From contig JAEYAG010000027.1 in the NCBI GenBank assembly GCA_023451265.1, positions 1 through 18,434 of the forward strand: a DNA stretch of 18,434 nt. Reading direction: 5' to 3'. Both the position numbers and the translations under genes were made by a program. Below the pieces are notes generated by a model. It made no database searches, was not told the origin of the DNA, and saw nothing but the letters and a program-made list of their open reading frames with translations. Positions 6,548 to 13,629 of the stretch are shown here, piece after piece. Numbering within the stretch: the first letter of the stretch is position 1; every line of letters begins with the position of its first letter. Source of the stretch: Actinomycetes bacterium (GTDB lineage Bacteria > Actinomycetota > Actinomycetes > Actinomycetales > Microbacteriaceae).

Positions 6548-7375
6548 GTGACCCTCACCGGAAAGACCATCCTGATGTCGGGCGGCAGCCGCGGCATCGG
6601 CCTCGCGATCGCGCTGCGCGCCGCGCGCGACGGCGCCAACATCGCGCTCATGGCGAAGACCGACACCCCGCATCCGAAGCTCGAAGGCACCGTGCACTCG
6701 GCGGCCGAGGCGATCGAGGCGGCGGGCGGTCGGGCGCTCCCGATCGTCGGCGACGTGCGCAACGACGACGACATCACCGAGGCGGTGCTGAAGACGCAGG
6801 GCGAGTTCGGCGGCATCGACATCGTCGTGAACAACGCGTCCGTGATCGACCTGTCCGGGTCGCTGGATCTGGCCGCGAAGAAGTACGACCTCATGCAGGA
6901 CGTCAACGTCCGCGGCACCTTCATGCTCAGCCGCGCCGCGGTGCCGATCCTGAAGGATGCCGAGAACCCGCACATCCTGTCGCTGTCGCCGCCCCTGAAC
7001 ATCACGCCGCGCTGGCTCGGGGCACACACCGGCTACACGCTGGCGAAGTACGGCATGACGATGGCGACCCTCGGCATGGCGGCCGAGTTCGCGAAGGACG
7101 GCATCGCGGCGAACACGCTGTGGCCCGAGACGACGATCGCGACGGCGGCCGTGCAGTTCGCGCTCGGCGGCGACCGCATGATGAAGGTCAGCCGTACGCC
7201 CGAGGTCTACGCGGACGCCGCCTACGAGGTGCTGTGCAAGCCTGCGCGCGAGTACACCGGCCAGACCCTCATCGTCGAGCAGGTGCTGCGGGATGCCGGG
7301 GTGACCGACTTCTCCGGCTACGCCGCCGTTCCCGGCACGCCCGACAGCGAGCTGTTCCCCGACATCTTCCTGTGA
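6548..7375 (+). CDS. SDR family oxidoreductase, HSDL2/citronellol dehydrogenase-like
   Basis: NAD(P)-dependent short-chain dehydrogenase (275 aa). Motifs: GGSRGIG (12-18), NNAS (95-98), catalytic Ser in LSLSPP (about 145-147), and YTLAK with Tyr163 and Lys167. The long insert after the second strand (AKTDTPHPKLEGTVHSAAEAI) and LWPETTIATAAV in place of the usual PG motif are marks of the HSDL2 group, which includes bacterial enzymes annotated as citronellol/citronellal dehydrogenases. GTG 6542 overlaps the previous stop, but AAGGAG (6537-6542) then covers the codon; GTG 6548 lies at a proper distance, so I chose it. Last gene of the operon, converging with the HAD gene. The substrate could be a terpenoid alcohol, a hydroxyacyl-CoA or a steroid; this is inference from family. 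Confidence 0.85.
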   Translation: MTLTGKTILMSGGSRGIGLAIALRAARDGANIALMAKTDTPHPKLEGTVHSAAEAIEAAGGRALPIVGDVRNDDDITEAVLKTQGEFGGIDIVVNNASVIDLSGSLDLAAKKYDLMQDVNVRGTFMLSRAAVPILKDAENPHILSLSPPLNITPRWLGAHTGYTLAKYGMTMATLGMAAEFAKDGIAANTLWPETTIATAAVQFALGGDRMMKVSRTPEVYADAAYEVLCKPAREYTGQTLIVEQVLRDAGVTDFSGYAAVPGTPDSELFPDIFL

Positions 7376-7394
7376 CCTCGCGCTAGACGAGGTC
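7374..7394. terminator. Hairpin between convergent genes
   Basis: GACCTCG (7374-7380) and CGAGGTC (7388-7394) pair around a 7-base loop. The left arm starts inside the stop codon of the dehydrogenase, and the loop holds the stop codon of the HAD gene read from the other strand. The hairpin can form on both transcripts, so it may end both, though no U-run follows on either side. Confidence 0.4.
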
Positions 7395-8288
7395 GAGTTC
7401 GACGAAGGCGTTCCACACGCCGTCGTCGAGCACTCCCGTCGTGACGCGGTCGGCGCGGGCCTGCAGTTCGGGGTCGGCGCCGGCCATCGCCACCGAGTCG
7501 CCGCACACCTCGAACATCTCCACGTCGTTCCAGCTGTCGCCGATGCCGACGGCCTCTTCCGGCGACCGGCCGAGGTGTGCGAGCACCTCGAGGATCGCGG
7601 CGCCCTTCGTGACGCCGGCGAGGGAGATCTCGCCGTTCGAGCCGCCGGGCAGGGGCATGCTGCCCGGGATCACGTGGAACCGGTCGCCGAGATCCTGCTG
7701 CGCCCGGTCGACGCCATCGGAGCGTTCGCTGACGAAGACCGCCTTCGCCACGGCGTCGAGGTCGGCCTGGTCGAGGGGCAGATAGCGGTTCGTCGCGTCG
7801 GCGATCACGGCGTCGAGCAGGTCGTCCGGCGCGTCCGCGTCCGCCTCGGTGAGCCCCAGATGACGGAGGTCCTCCGCTCGCCGCTCGGCGCGCAGCCGCG
7901 CGAACTCGGCCATCATCGCGAAGATGCCGGGGCTGGCATACACGTGCTCGTCGGTCTGCAGGAAGTATTCGATCGCGCGGGCCTCGAAGTACGACGCGAG
8001 GCGCTCGACGTCCTCCCGCGGCATCGGGTGCGAGACGAGCACCTCGTCGCCGCGCGTGCCGAACGCACCGCCGTTGGTGATCGCCCCGTCGAAGCCGATC
8101 GCGAGGACGTCAGGATGCACGTCGCCCGCCGAGCGCCCCGTGCACAGATACACCAGGTGCCCGTTCGCCCGCGCGGTGCGGATCGCGGTGACCGTCGAGG
8201 GGGCGATGACCGACCCGTGCTCGAGGATCGTCCCGTCGACGTCGATGAACACGATGCGCGAAGGGGATGCCGAAGTCACGGCATCCAT
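7383..8288 (-). CDS. Cof-type HAD family phosphatase (copy 1)
   Basis: Haloacid-dehalogenase superfamily hydrolase (301 aa), cytoplasmic, probably a sugar-phosphate phosphatase. Motif I is FIDVDGT with nucleophile Asp16 and Asp18, motif II is CTGRS (about 54-58), motif III the Lys of VTKGAAI, and motif IV GDSWND. The cap domain between motifs II and III is of the large Cof/type IIB class. It has about 30 more residues in the cap than its neighbour. ATG 8288 directly abuts GGAAGG (8289-8294), which leaves no spacing; a GTG at 8279 would sit nine bases from it and may be the true start. It is the last gene of the beta-glucoside operon, 60 bases behind its paralogue. Natural substrate unknown. 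Confidence 0.85.
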   Translation of the reverse strand: MDAVTSASPSRIVFIDVDGTILEHGSVIAPSTVTAIRTARANGHLVYLCTGRSAGDVHPDVLAIGFDGAITNGGAFGTRGDEVLVSHPMPREDVERLASYFEARAIEYFLQTDEHVYASPGIFAMMAEFARLRAERRAEDLRHLGLTEADADAPDDLLDAVIADATNRYLPLDQADLDAVAKAVFVSERSDGVDRAQQDLGDRFHVIPGSMPLPGGSNGEISLAGVTKGAAILEVLAHLGRSPEEAVGIGDSWNDVEMFEVCGDSVAMAGADPELQARADRVTTGVLDDGVWNAFVELDLV

Positions 8289-8333
8289 CCTTCCAGAGCC
8301 GCATGAACGGAATCTGGACAGGGCGATGCGGCC

Positions 8334-8348
8334 GGTGCGTCCCGCACC
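8334..8348 (-). terminator. Short hairpin after the second HAD gene
   Basis: GGTGCG and CGCACC pair around a 3-base loop immediately past the stop codon of the upstream HAD gene (8349). There is no U-run, so it may be a weak pause or an mRNA-stabilising hairpin between the two HAD genes rather than a terminator. Confidence 0.3.
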
Positions 8349-9164
8349 TCAGATCAGTCCGTTGGCGGCGAAGGCGCGCAGGATGCCGTCGTCGTCGATC
8401 GGCGTGGTCACCTGGTCGGCGAGCGCCTTCACGCCGTCCACGGCATTGCCCATCGCGACCGCGGTGCCGCAGACCTCGAACATCTCGGCGTCGTTCCAGT
8501 TGTCGCCGATCCCGATCGCGTCGGCCGCGTCGATGCCCAGGTGCGCGAGGATCGCCTCGATCGCCGCCCCCTTGTGCACGCCCGCCGGCGCGACCTCGCC
8601 CGATGCCCAGCCCGGGAGCGGGATCGTTCCCCCGACGACCGCGAAGTCGGCGCCGAGGTCCGCGATCGCGCGCGCCGCGGCATCCTGGTCCTCCGTCACG
8701 AACACGAGCTTGGCGATCTGCGCGGGGTCGAAGTGTGCGGGGTCGTGGAACACCTTCATCGGCAGCCCGGTGCCCTCGACCTTCGCGGCCATGAGCGCGG
8801 GCAGCGCGGGTGTCGCGAACAGCTGGTCGTACGACTGGAAGTAGCCGTGGATGCCGGTGCGCTCGAGGTAATCCTGCAGCCGCGCGACGTCGCCGGGGGA
8901 GAACAGCGTGCCGGCGACGATCTCGTCGCCGACCGCCGCGAACGCGCCGCCGTTGCTGACGGCGCCGTCGAAGCCGAGATCCCAGAGTGCTCCCTGGATC
9001 TCGGCCATGCCGCGGCCCGTGCTCAGGAACACGAGGTGTCCCCGGGCACGGGCGGCGCGGATGGCGTCCACTGCGGAGGGCGGGACGTCGTGACCGTCCT
9101 GCATGAGGGTGCCGTCGACGTCGAGGAAGATCGCGCGCCGGCCCGCGGTGGTCTTCGCGCTCAT
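8349..9164 (-). CDS. Cof-type HAD family phosphatase (copy 2)
   Basis: Haloacid-dehalogenase superfamily hydrolase (271 aa). Motif I FLDVDGT has Asp15 and Asp17, motif II is STGRG, motif III the Lys of VHKGAAI, and motif IV GDNWND followed by AEMFEVCG. It is clearly a paralogue of the next gene: both share DVDGT, HLV.L.TGR, GFDGA..NGGAF, HLG...A.GIGD.WND.EMFEVCG and VTT at matching places. The ATG is in an ATGA overlap with the stop of the glucosidase gene, so its translation is coupled to the glucosidase. This links its function to beta-glucoside catabolism, possibly by removing phosphate from glucose 6-phosphate or a non-metabolisable sugar phosphate, but this is inference. Confidence 0.88.
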   Translation of the reverse strand: MSAKTTAGRRAIFLDVDGTLMQDGHDVPPSAVDAIRAARARGHLVFLSTGRGMAEIQGALWDLGFDGAVSNGGAFAAVGDEIVAGTLFSPGDVARLQDYLERTGIHGYFQSYDQLFATPALPALMAAKVEGTGLPMKVFHDPAHFDPAQIAKLVFVTEDQDAAARAIADLGADFAVVGGTIPLPGWASGEVAPAGVHKGAAIEAILAHLGIDAADAIGIGDNWNDAEMFEVCGTAVAMGNAVDGVKALADQVTTPIDDDGILRAFAANGLI

Positions 9165-10579
9165 GCCTGCAGCGAGGCGCCGTTCGTGCGGATGACCTCG
9201 GCGTACCAGTCGAATGACTTCTTCTTGTAGCGGTCGAGCGAGCCCGTCCCGTCGTCGTTGCGGTCGACGTAGATGAAGCCGTAGCGCTTGGACAGCTGCG
9301 CCGTGGACGCCGACACGAGGTCGATGCAGCCCCACGTCGTGTAGCCGAGCACGTCGACGCCGTCGGCGATCGCCTCGCCTACCTGCACGAGGTGATCGTT
9401 CAGGTAGGCGATGCGGTAGTCGTCGACGACGGTCTTGACGCCGTCGACCTCGACGAGCTGATCCTTCGCGCCGAGACCGTTCTCGACGATGAACAGCGGC
9501 TTCTGCCAGCGGTCCCAGAACTGGTTGAGCACGATCCGCAGGCCCACCGGGTCGATCTGCCAGCCCCACTCGCTCGCCTCAAGCGTCGGGTTCGGCACGC
9601 CGCCCATGATGTTGCCCTCGCCCTTCGCCGCCTTGGCGGGGTCGGCGGTCGCGGCGACCGACATGTAATAGCTGAAGGACACGAAATCGACCGTGTTCGT
9701 GAGGTCCTCGCGGTCCTGGTCGGTGATCTCCAGCTCGATGCCCTTTTCGCGGAGCGTGCGCAGGAAGTAGCCGGGGTAGCGGCCGCGGGTGTGCACGTCG
9801 CCGTAGACGAGGTTCGAGTGGTCGAAGTCCATCACCGCGAGCGCGTCGGCGGGCGACGGCGTGAGCGGATAGACGGGCATCGACAGCACCATGCAGCCGA
9901 TCTGCGCGTTCGGCGCGACCTCACGGGCGATGCGCGTGGCGCGCGCCGACGCCACGAGTTCGTGATGCATAGCCTGGTACAGCGCCTGCTCGGAGAGCTC
10001 GTCCTTCGGGGTGTTGATCCCGCCGGACATGAAGGGCGCGTGCAGCAGCGAGTTGATCTCGTTGAACGTCAGCCAGTACCGCACGCGCGAGCCGTAGCGC
10101 TCGAACAGCGTGCGCGCATAGTTCTCGTAGAAGCCGATGAGCCGGCGGTCAGTCCAGCCGTCGTAGGTCTCGGCGAGGTGCAGCGGCGTCTCGTAGTGCG
10201 AGATCGTGACGAGCGGCTCGATGCCGTGGCGCTCGAGCTCGTCGAGGATGCGGTCGTAGAACGCGAGCCCGGCCTCGTTCGGTTCGGCCTCGTCGCCGTT
10301 CGGGAAGATGCGGCTCCAGGCGATCGAGAAGCGGTAGGTCTTGAAGCCCATCTCGGCGAAGAGGGCTATGTCCTCCGCGTAGCGGTGGAAGTGGTCGACG
10401 GCGACGAGCTTGAGGTTGTCGGGCGTGGGTGCGTCGACGCGGGGGAAGACTCCGCCGTTCGGGAGGACGTCCTGGACCGAGAGGCCCTTGCCGTCCTGGT
10501 CGTACGCGCCTTCGACCTGGTTGGCGGCGGTCGCGCCGCCCCAGAGGAAGCCGTCGGGGAAGTTCGTGGTGGTGCTCAT
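9161..10579 (-). CDS. bglA: Glycoside hydrolase family 1, 6-phospho-beta-glucosidase
   Basis: Hydrolyses phosphorylated beta-glucosides (cellobiose-6P, salicin-6P, arbutin-6P type) imported by the adjacent PTS, giving glucose 6-phosphate and the aglycone or sugar. The 472-aa chain has the GH1 start FLWGGATAANQVEGAY (11-26), acid/base Glu174 in TFNEIN, nucleophile Glu366 in IVENGLG, and aromatic subsite residues (TTWGCIDLVSAS, 414-425). The SAS...SKRYGFIYVD segment (423-439), with Ser423, Lys431 and Tyr433, is the phosphate-binding signature of 6-phospho enzymes and argues against a plain beta-glucosidase. Start ATG with AGAAGGA 3-9 bases upstream. The gene lies 92 bases after the PTS gene, across a strong hairpin, and overlaps the HAD gene by four bases. 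Expression should follow antitermination upstream. Confidence 0.93.
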   Translation of the reverse strand: MSTTTNFPDGFLWGGATAANQVEGAYDQDGKGLSVQDVLPNGGVFPRVDAPTPDNLKLVAVDHFHRYAEDIALFAEMGFKTYRFSIAWSRIFPNGDEAEPNEAGLAFYDRILDELERHGIEPLVTISHYETPLHLAETYDGWTDRRLIGFYENYARTLFERYGSRVRYWLTFNEINSLLHAPFMSGGINTPKDELSEQALYQAMHHELVASARATRIAREVAPNAQIGCMVLSMPVYPLTPSPADALAVMDFDHSNLVYGDVHTRGRYPGYFLRTLREKGIELEITDQDREDLTNTVDFVSFSYYMSVAATADPAKAAKGEGNIMGGVPNPTLEASEWGWQIDPVGLRIVLNQFWDRWQKPLFIVENGLGAKDQLVEVDGVKTVVDDYRIAYLNDHLVQVGEAIADGVDVLGYTTWGCIDLVSASTAQLSKRYGFIYVDRNDDGTGSLDRYKKKSFDWYAEVIRTNGASLQA

Positions 10580-10622
10580 ATCCTTCTTCTTCGTTTCGTG
10601 TGCGTATCGGCGAGGGGTGGAA

Positions 10623-10658
10623 TGCCCGGGGCGCGGGTTCGGGCCCGCGCCCCGGGCA
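10623..10658 (-). other. Perfect 15-bp hairpin between the PTS and glucosidase genes
   Basis: Left arm 10623-10637 and right arm 10644-10658 are perfect reverse complements around a 6-base loop. It begins 14 bases after the PTS stop codon. There is no U-run behind it (the sequence continues TTCCACCCC), so full termination is unlikely. It could halt 3'-to-5' decay, cause partial termination, or set different levels of transporter and glucosidase. Confidence 0.6.
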
Positions 10659-10671
10659 GGTCGTTCGGCGC

Positions 10672-12543
10672 CTATCCGGCCACCGCGAGGGAGTCGACCG
10701 AGACCGCCGTGAACAGCGGCTCGCCGTGCGCGATCGGTCCCGTCGCGGCATCCGCGATCTGCGGGTACAGGTCGGGGTTGGTGACGATCACGGCGGTGGT
10801 CAGGTCGTAGCCCGCCTTCGCGATCGCCTCGCCGTCGAACGTGACGAGCAGGTCGCCCGCCGTCACCTGCTGGCCGCTGGTGACCTTCACGTCGAAGTGC
10901 TGACCGTTCAGCTTGACGGTGTCGATGCCGATGTGGATGAGCACATCGGTGCCGTCGGCGTGACGCAGGCCGAATGCGTGTCCGGTCGGGAAGGCGGCGA
11001 CGACCGTGCCGTCGAACGGCGCGTAGACGGCGCCGGAACGGGGCTGGATCGCCACGCCCTGACCGAGCGAACCGTCCGCGAACGCGGCGTCGGCGACCTC
11101 GGCGAGGGGGATCACCGTGCCGTCGACGGGCGCGAGGATCGCGACGTCGTTCGCGGCGTCGGCATCGGTGATGGATGCCGCGGCATCCTCGGACGGTTCC
11201 TTGAAGCCGACGACGACGGTGAGCACGAAGGGCAGGACGATCGCGACGAGCAGGCCGAGGCCCATCATGACCATGTTGCCGTTGCCGAACAGGGCCGGCA
11301 GGGCGAGGCCCCCCGGAACGACGAACGCCGTCGAGAACACGCCGCCGATCGAGATGAGCGCACCACCGAGCGCGCCACCGGCGATGCCGAACGCGAACGG
11401 GCGCTTGAGTGGCAGGTTGAGGCCGTAGATCGCGGGCTCCGTGATGCCGGCGAGGAAGGCCGACAGCGTCGCGGGAGCGGCGAGCGACTTCAGATTCTTG
11501 TTGCGGGCGCGCACCCAGACGCCGAGGACGGCGCCGGCCTGCGCGAGGACCGCAGCGAAGACGGGGGCGATGAGGAGCATCTGGCCGGTCGTCTGGAACT
11601 CGATCTGGAAGACCGGGACGAGGCCCCAGTGCAGACCGAAGATGACGAACACCTGCCACAGGCCGCCCATGATCGCGCCGCCGAGCCACGGCACCGTGGC
11701 GAAGACCCAGCCGATGCCGTCGCCCAGCCAGCCGCCGAGGAGCGACGAGATCGGGCCGATGACGAGGAACACGATCGGGACGGCGACCAGCACGATGATC
11801 ATCGGGGTCACGAACCGGCGGATCGCACCCGGCAGCACCCTCATGAGCCAGCGCTCGGCGTGGCTCTGGAGCCACACGATGATGATGATCGGGATGACGC
11901 TCGAGACGTAGCTGACCATCGTGAACGGGATGCCGAAGATGGTGAGGTCCGGCGCACCGACGAGGGCCGTCATGGTGGGGTACAGCAGAGCGCCGGCGAT
12001 CGCGAACGCCGTCCATTCATTCGCCTTGAAGTAGCGCGCGGCCGTGATGGCGAGCGCCATCGGGAGGAAGTTGATGAAGGCGTCGGACAGGGCGTTCAGG
12101 ACGGCATAGGTGGATGTCGTGGCATCCATCCAGCCGAACGTCACGGCCGCCGCGAGGAACGCCTTCAGCAGGCCGGTGCCGGCGAGGGTCCACAGCACCG
12201 GCGTGAAGATGCCGGAGATCATGGTGATGAAGCGGGAGAAGAGGCTTCCCTTCTCGCCGGGCTCGGCGGGGACATCCGCCGACGCCGATCCGCCGAAGCG
12301 CGAGATCTTGCCGATCTCGGCGTACACGTCGGGCACGTCGTTGCCGATGACGACCTGGTACTGGCCGCCGGCCTGTGCGACGGTGACGACACCCGGCACG
12401 GCCTTGACGGCGGCCGTGTTCGCCTTGCTCTCGTCCTTCAGCACGAAGCGCAGCCGCGTCGCGCAGTGCACGAGATTCTGGACGTTCTCTTCGCCGCCGA
12501 CGCCGGCAAGGACACCGGCCGCGGTCTTCGCGTAATCCGCCAT
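10672..12543 (-). CDS. bglF: PTS beta-glucoside transporter subunit IIBCA
   Basis: Membrane permease (623 aa) that imports beta-glucosides and phosphorylates them with phosphate passed from HPr. Domain order is IIB (about 1-85) with phosphorylated Cys27 in HCATRLRF, IIC (about 100-465) with around ten hydrophobic segments beginning FITMISGIFTPVLWTLAGTG, and IIA (about 475-623) with APVDGTVIPL and phosphorylated His537 in LIHIGIDTVKLNG. All three domains are complete, so no separate IIA is needed for this sugar. Start ATG 12543, with AAAGG about 10 bases upstream. It is the first gene behind the RAT/terminator pair. By analogy with BglF/BglP, the permease probably phosphorylates and inactivates BglG when substrate is absent. 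Could equally carry a related disaccharide such as trehalose or sucrose, but the GH1 partner favours beta-glucosides. Confidence 0.93.
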   Translation of the reverse strand: MADYAKTAAGVLAGVGGEENVQNLVHCATRLRFVLKDESKANTAAVKAVPGVVTVAQAGGQYQVVIGNDVPDVYAEIGKISRFGGSASADVPAEPGEKGSLFSRFITMISGIFTPVLWTLAGTGLLKAFLAAAVTFGWMDATTSTYAVLNALSDAFINFLPMALAITAARYFKANEWTAFAIAGALLYPTMTALVGAPDLTIFGIPFTMVSYVSSVIPIIIIVWLQSHAERWLMRVLPGAIRRFVTPMIIVLVAVPIVFLVIGPISSLLGGWLGDGIGWVFATVPWLGGAIMGGLWQVFVIFGLHWGLVPVFQIEFQTTGQMLLIAPVFAAVLAQAGAVLGVWVRARNKNLKSLAAPATLSAFLAGITEPAIYGLNLPLKRPFAFGIAGGALGGALISIGGVFSTAFVVPGGLALPALFGNGNMVMMGLGLLVAIVLPFVLTVVVGFKEPSEDAAASITDADAANDVAILAPVDGTVIPLAEVADAAFADGSLGQGVAIQPRSGAVYAPFDGTVVAAFPTGHAFGLRHADGTDVLIHIGIDTVKLNGQHFDVKVTSGQQVTAGDLLVTFDGEAIAKAGYDLTTAVIVTNPDLYPQIADAATGPIAHGEPLFTAVSVDSLAVAG

Positions 12544-12594
12544 CGGATTCGCCTTTCTCTGTGTGAGGGGTTCGGGCATCGCTGCCCGGGCAAC

Positions 12595-12641
12595 AAAAAA
12601 ACCTGGACTCGGTGAATGCCGAAGCATCCGGTGAGTCCAGG
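12595..12641 (-). terminator. Intrinsic terminator (attenuator) ahead of the PTS gene
   Basis: On the minus strand CCTGGACTC (12641-12633) pairs with GAGTCCAGG (12610-12602), nine perfect pairs. Inside is a 3x3 mismatch loop and a six-pair inner stem closed by a UUCG tetraloop. Seven consecutive U (12601-12595) follow at once. This is a textbook intrinsic terminator lying between bglG and the PTS gene. Its first two bases overlap the 3' end of the RAT, so RAT folding and the terminator exclude each other. Confidence 0.95.
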
Positions 12642-12668
12642 TTTCGCCCGCTTTCGCGGTAACGATCC
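12640..12668 (-). promoter_or_regulatory. Ribonucleic antiterminator (RAT) for BglG/LicT-type protein
   Basis: A 29-base site on the minus strand starts GGATCGTTACC, has a CCGC-GAAA-GCGG apical hairpin, and ends GGGCGAAACC. It matches the RAT pattern of the bgl/lic/sac operons (GGATTGTTACTGC...GGCAAAACC): conserved GGAT and AACC ends, two internal loops and an apical loop. When the BglG-type protein binds, the site is stabilised and the overlapping terminator cannot form. It lies 37 bases after the bglG stop codon. Confidence 0.92.
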
Positions 12669-12705
12669 ATGGGATCTGAGGCCAGATTACCATCGGATGG
12701 AGGTT

Positions 12706-13578
12706 TTAGCCAGAGGCGATCTGGGTCTTCAGCCGCTCGACGTGGACGATGAGGTAGAGCACCTCCTCGTCGGTGAGCTCCGACTCGGTCGCGGCGCGCA
12801 CGTAGGCCTTCACTTCGGTCGCGATCTCGAACGACTGCGGGTACGAGTGCTTCGCGAACTCGAAGAACGAGGTGTCCTGGCTGCGCAGCATCGTGCGGTT
12901 GACGAGCCGCTGCAGCAGGAACTGCACGTGCAGGACGAAGCGGGCGTAGTCGAGGCTCTCGGTGTCCAGGCGCACGCCGAGCCCGTTCTCCACCGTCGTC
13001 ACGACGTGCTGCACCCTGCGGAAGAGGATCGCGGCCGTGCCGTTGGGCTCGTCGCGCGTCGCATTCAACAGGTGCATGGTGAGGAAGACCGCCTCTTCCG
13101 GCGGCAGCTCGCGATCGAGCGCCGCCGAGAGGGAGGCGGCCATGTCGGATGCCGCGGCGAACTCCTGCGGATGCAGCACGCGCAGCTCGGGCATCGAGGT
13201 CGACGGAATCCGCACGCCCTGGTCGAGTCGCTCGAGGACGAACTGGATGTGGTCGAGGACGGCGATCGTGAAACCGCGGCCGAGTGCGCGACCGAGGCTG
13301 CGTTCGGCGCCGTCGACGGCGCGGGTGACCGCCTCGAGCATGGGGTAGGGCACCTCGGAGAGGAGCCGCAGTTCGTTCTCGCCGCCGTCGCCGGAGTCGA
13401 GGATGAACGTCTTCTCCACCTTCGCAGGATCGATCGCGTCCTCGGGCTTCAGCCCGAAACCGAGGCCGCGGCCCATGAGCACCCGCTCGCGCCCTGTCTC
13501 GTCGATCGTGATCACGACGTTGTTGTTGAGCACCTTGTGCGCGGGGGCGGGGCGCCCGCTGGCGCCGGAGGTGCTCAT
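12706..13578 (-). CDS. bglG: BglG/LicT family transcriptional antiterminator
   Basis: RNA-binding regulator (290 aa) that permits read-through into the beta-glucoside genes. The N-terminal co-antiterminator domain (about 14-68) has KVLNNNVVITI and the MGRGLGFG motif. Two PTS-regulation domains follow, with the four conserved phosphorylatable histidines: His110 (VLDHIQF) and His169 (LTMHLLNA) in the first, His217 (VLHVQFLLQRL) and His279 (IVHVERL) in the second. These are each ten residues beyond the LicT positions, since this protein has about ten extra N-terminal residues. Regulation by IIB (inhibitory, first domain) and HPr (activating, second domain) is inferred from the family. No RAT lies before this gene, so it should be expressed independently of itself. 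TAGACT (13586-13591) ends seven bases before the ATG and no ribosome site is seen, suggesting a leaderless start. Divergent from rlmN. Confidence 0.94.
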   Translation of the reverse strand: MSTSGASGRPAPAHKVLNNNVVITIDETGRERVLMGRGLGFGLKPEDAIDPAKVEKTFILDSGDGGENELRLLSEVPYPMLEAVTRAVDGAERSLGRALGRGFTIAVLDHIQFVLERLDQGVRIPSTSMPELRVLHPQEFAAASDMAASLSAALDRELPPEEAVFLTMHLLNATRDEPNGTAAILFRRVQHVVTTVENGLGVRLDTESLDYARFVLHVQFLLQRLVNRTMLRSQDTSFFEFAKHSYPQSFEIATEVKAYVRAATESELTDEEVLYLIVHVERLKTQIASG

Positions 13579-13585
13579 GGCGAGA

Positions 13586-13591
13586 AGTCTA
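13586..13591 (-). promoter_or_regulatory. Candidate -10 of bglG
   Basis: TAGACT on the minus strand ends seven bases before the bglG ATG. Transcription would start at the start codon. It shares the 51-base divergent region with the rlmN promoter; no good -35 is visible. Confidence 0.35.
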
Positions 13592-13617
13592 GGAGGCAGA
13601 TGCCCAGGCGGCGCCGA

Positions 13618-13623
13618 TACCCT
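13618..13623 (+). promoter_or_regulatory. Candidate -10 of rlmN
   Basis: TACCCT ends six bases before the rlmN ATG (13630), which places transcription start at the A of ATG. A leaderless transcript is implied, although GGAA just before the ATG could be read as a very close ribosome site. No good -35 is visible. Confidence 0.35.
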
Positions 13624-13629
13624 GGAAGC

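Noticed and set aside
10580..12016. Minus-strand frame continuing upstream of the glucosidase start
   Set aside because: The extension runs out of frame through the PTS gene and lacks any conserved sequence; the GH1 family start and a ribosome site are at 10579.
10429..12615. Very long open frame (728 codons) on the plus strand opposite the PTS gene
   Set aside because: It is antisense to a complete IIBCA gene, is highly Arg/Asp/Glu-rich as expected from the complement of GC-rich codons, and matches no family I know.
13579..13629. A second RAT/terminator ahead of bglG, as in E. coli bgl
   Set aside because: The 51-base gap holds no RAT-like sequence and no hairpin with a U-run.
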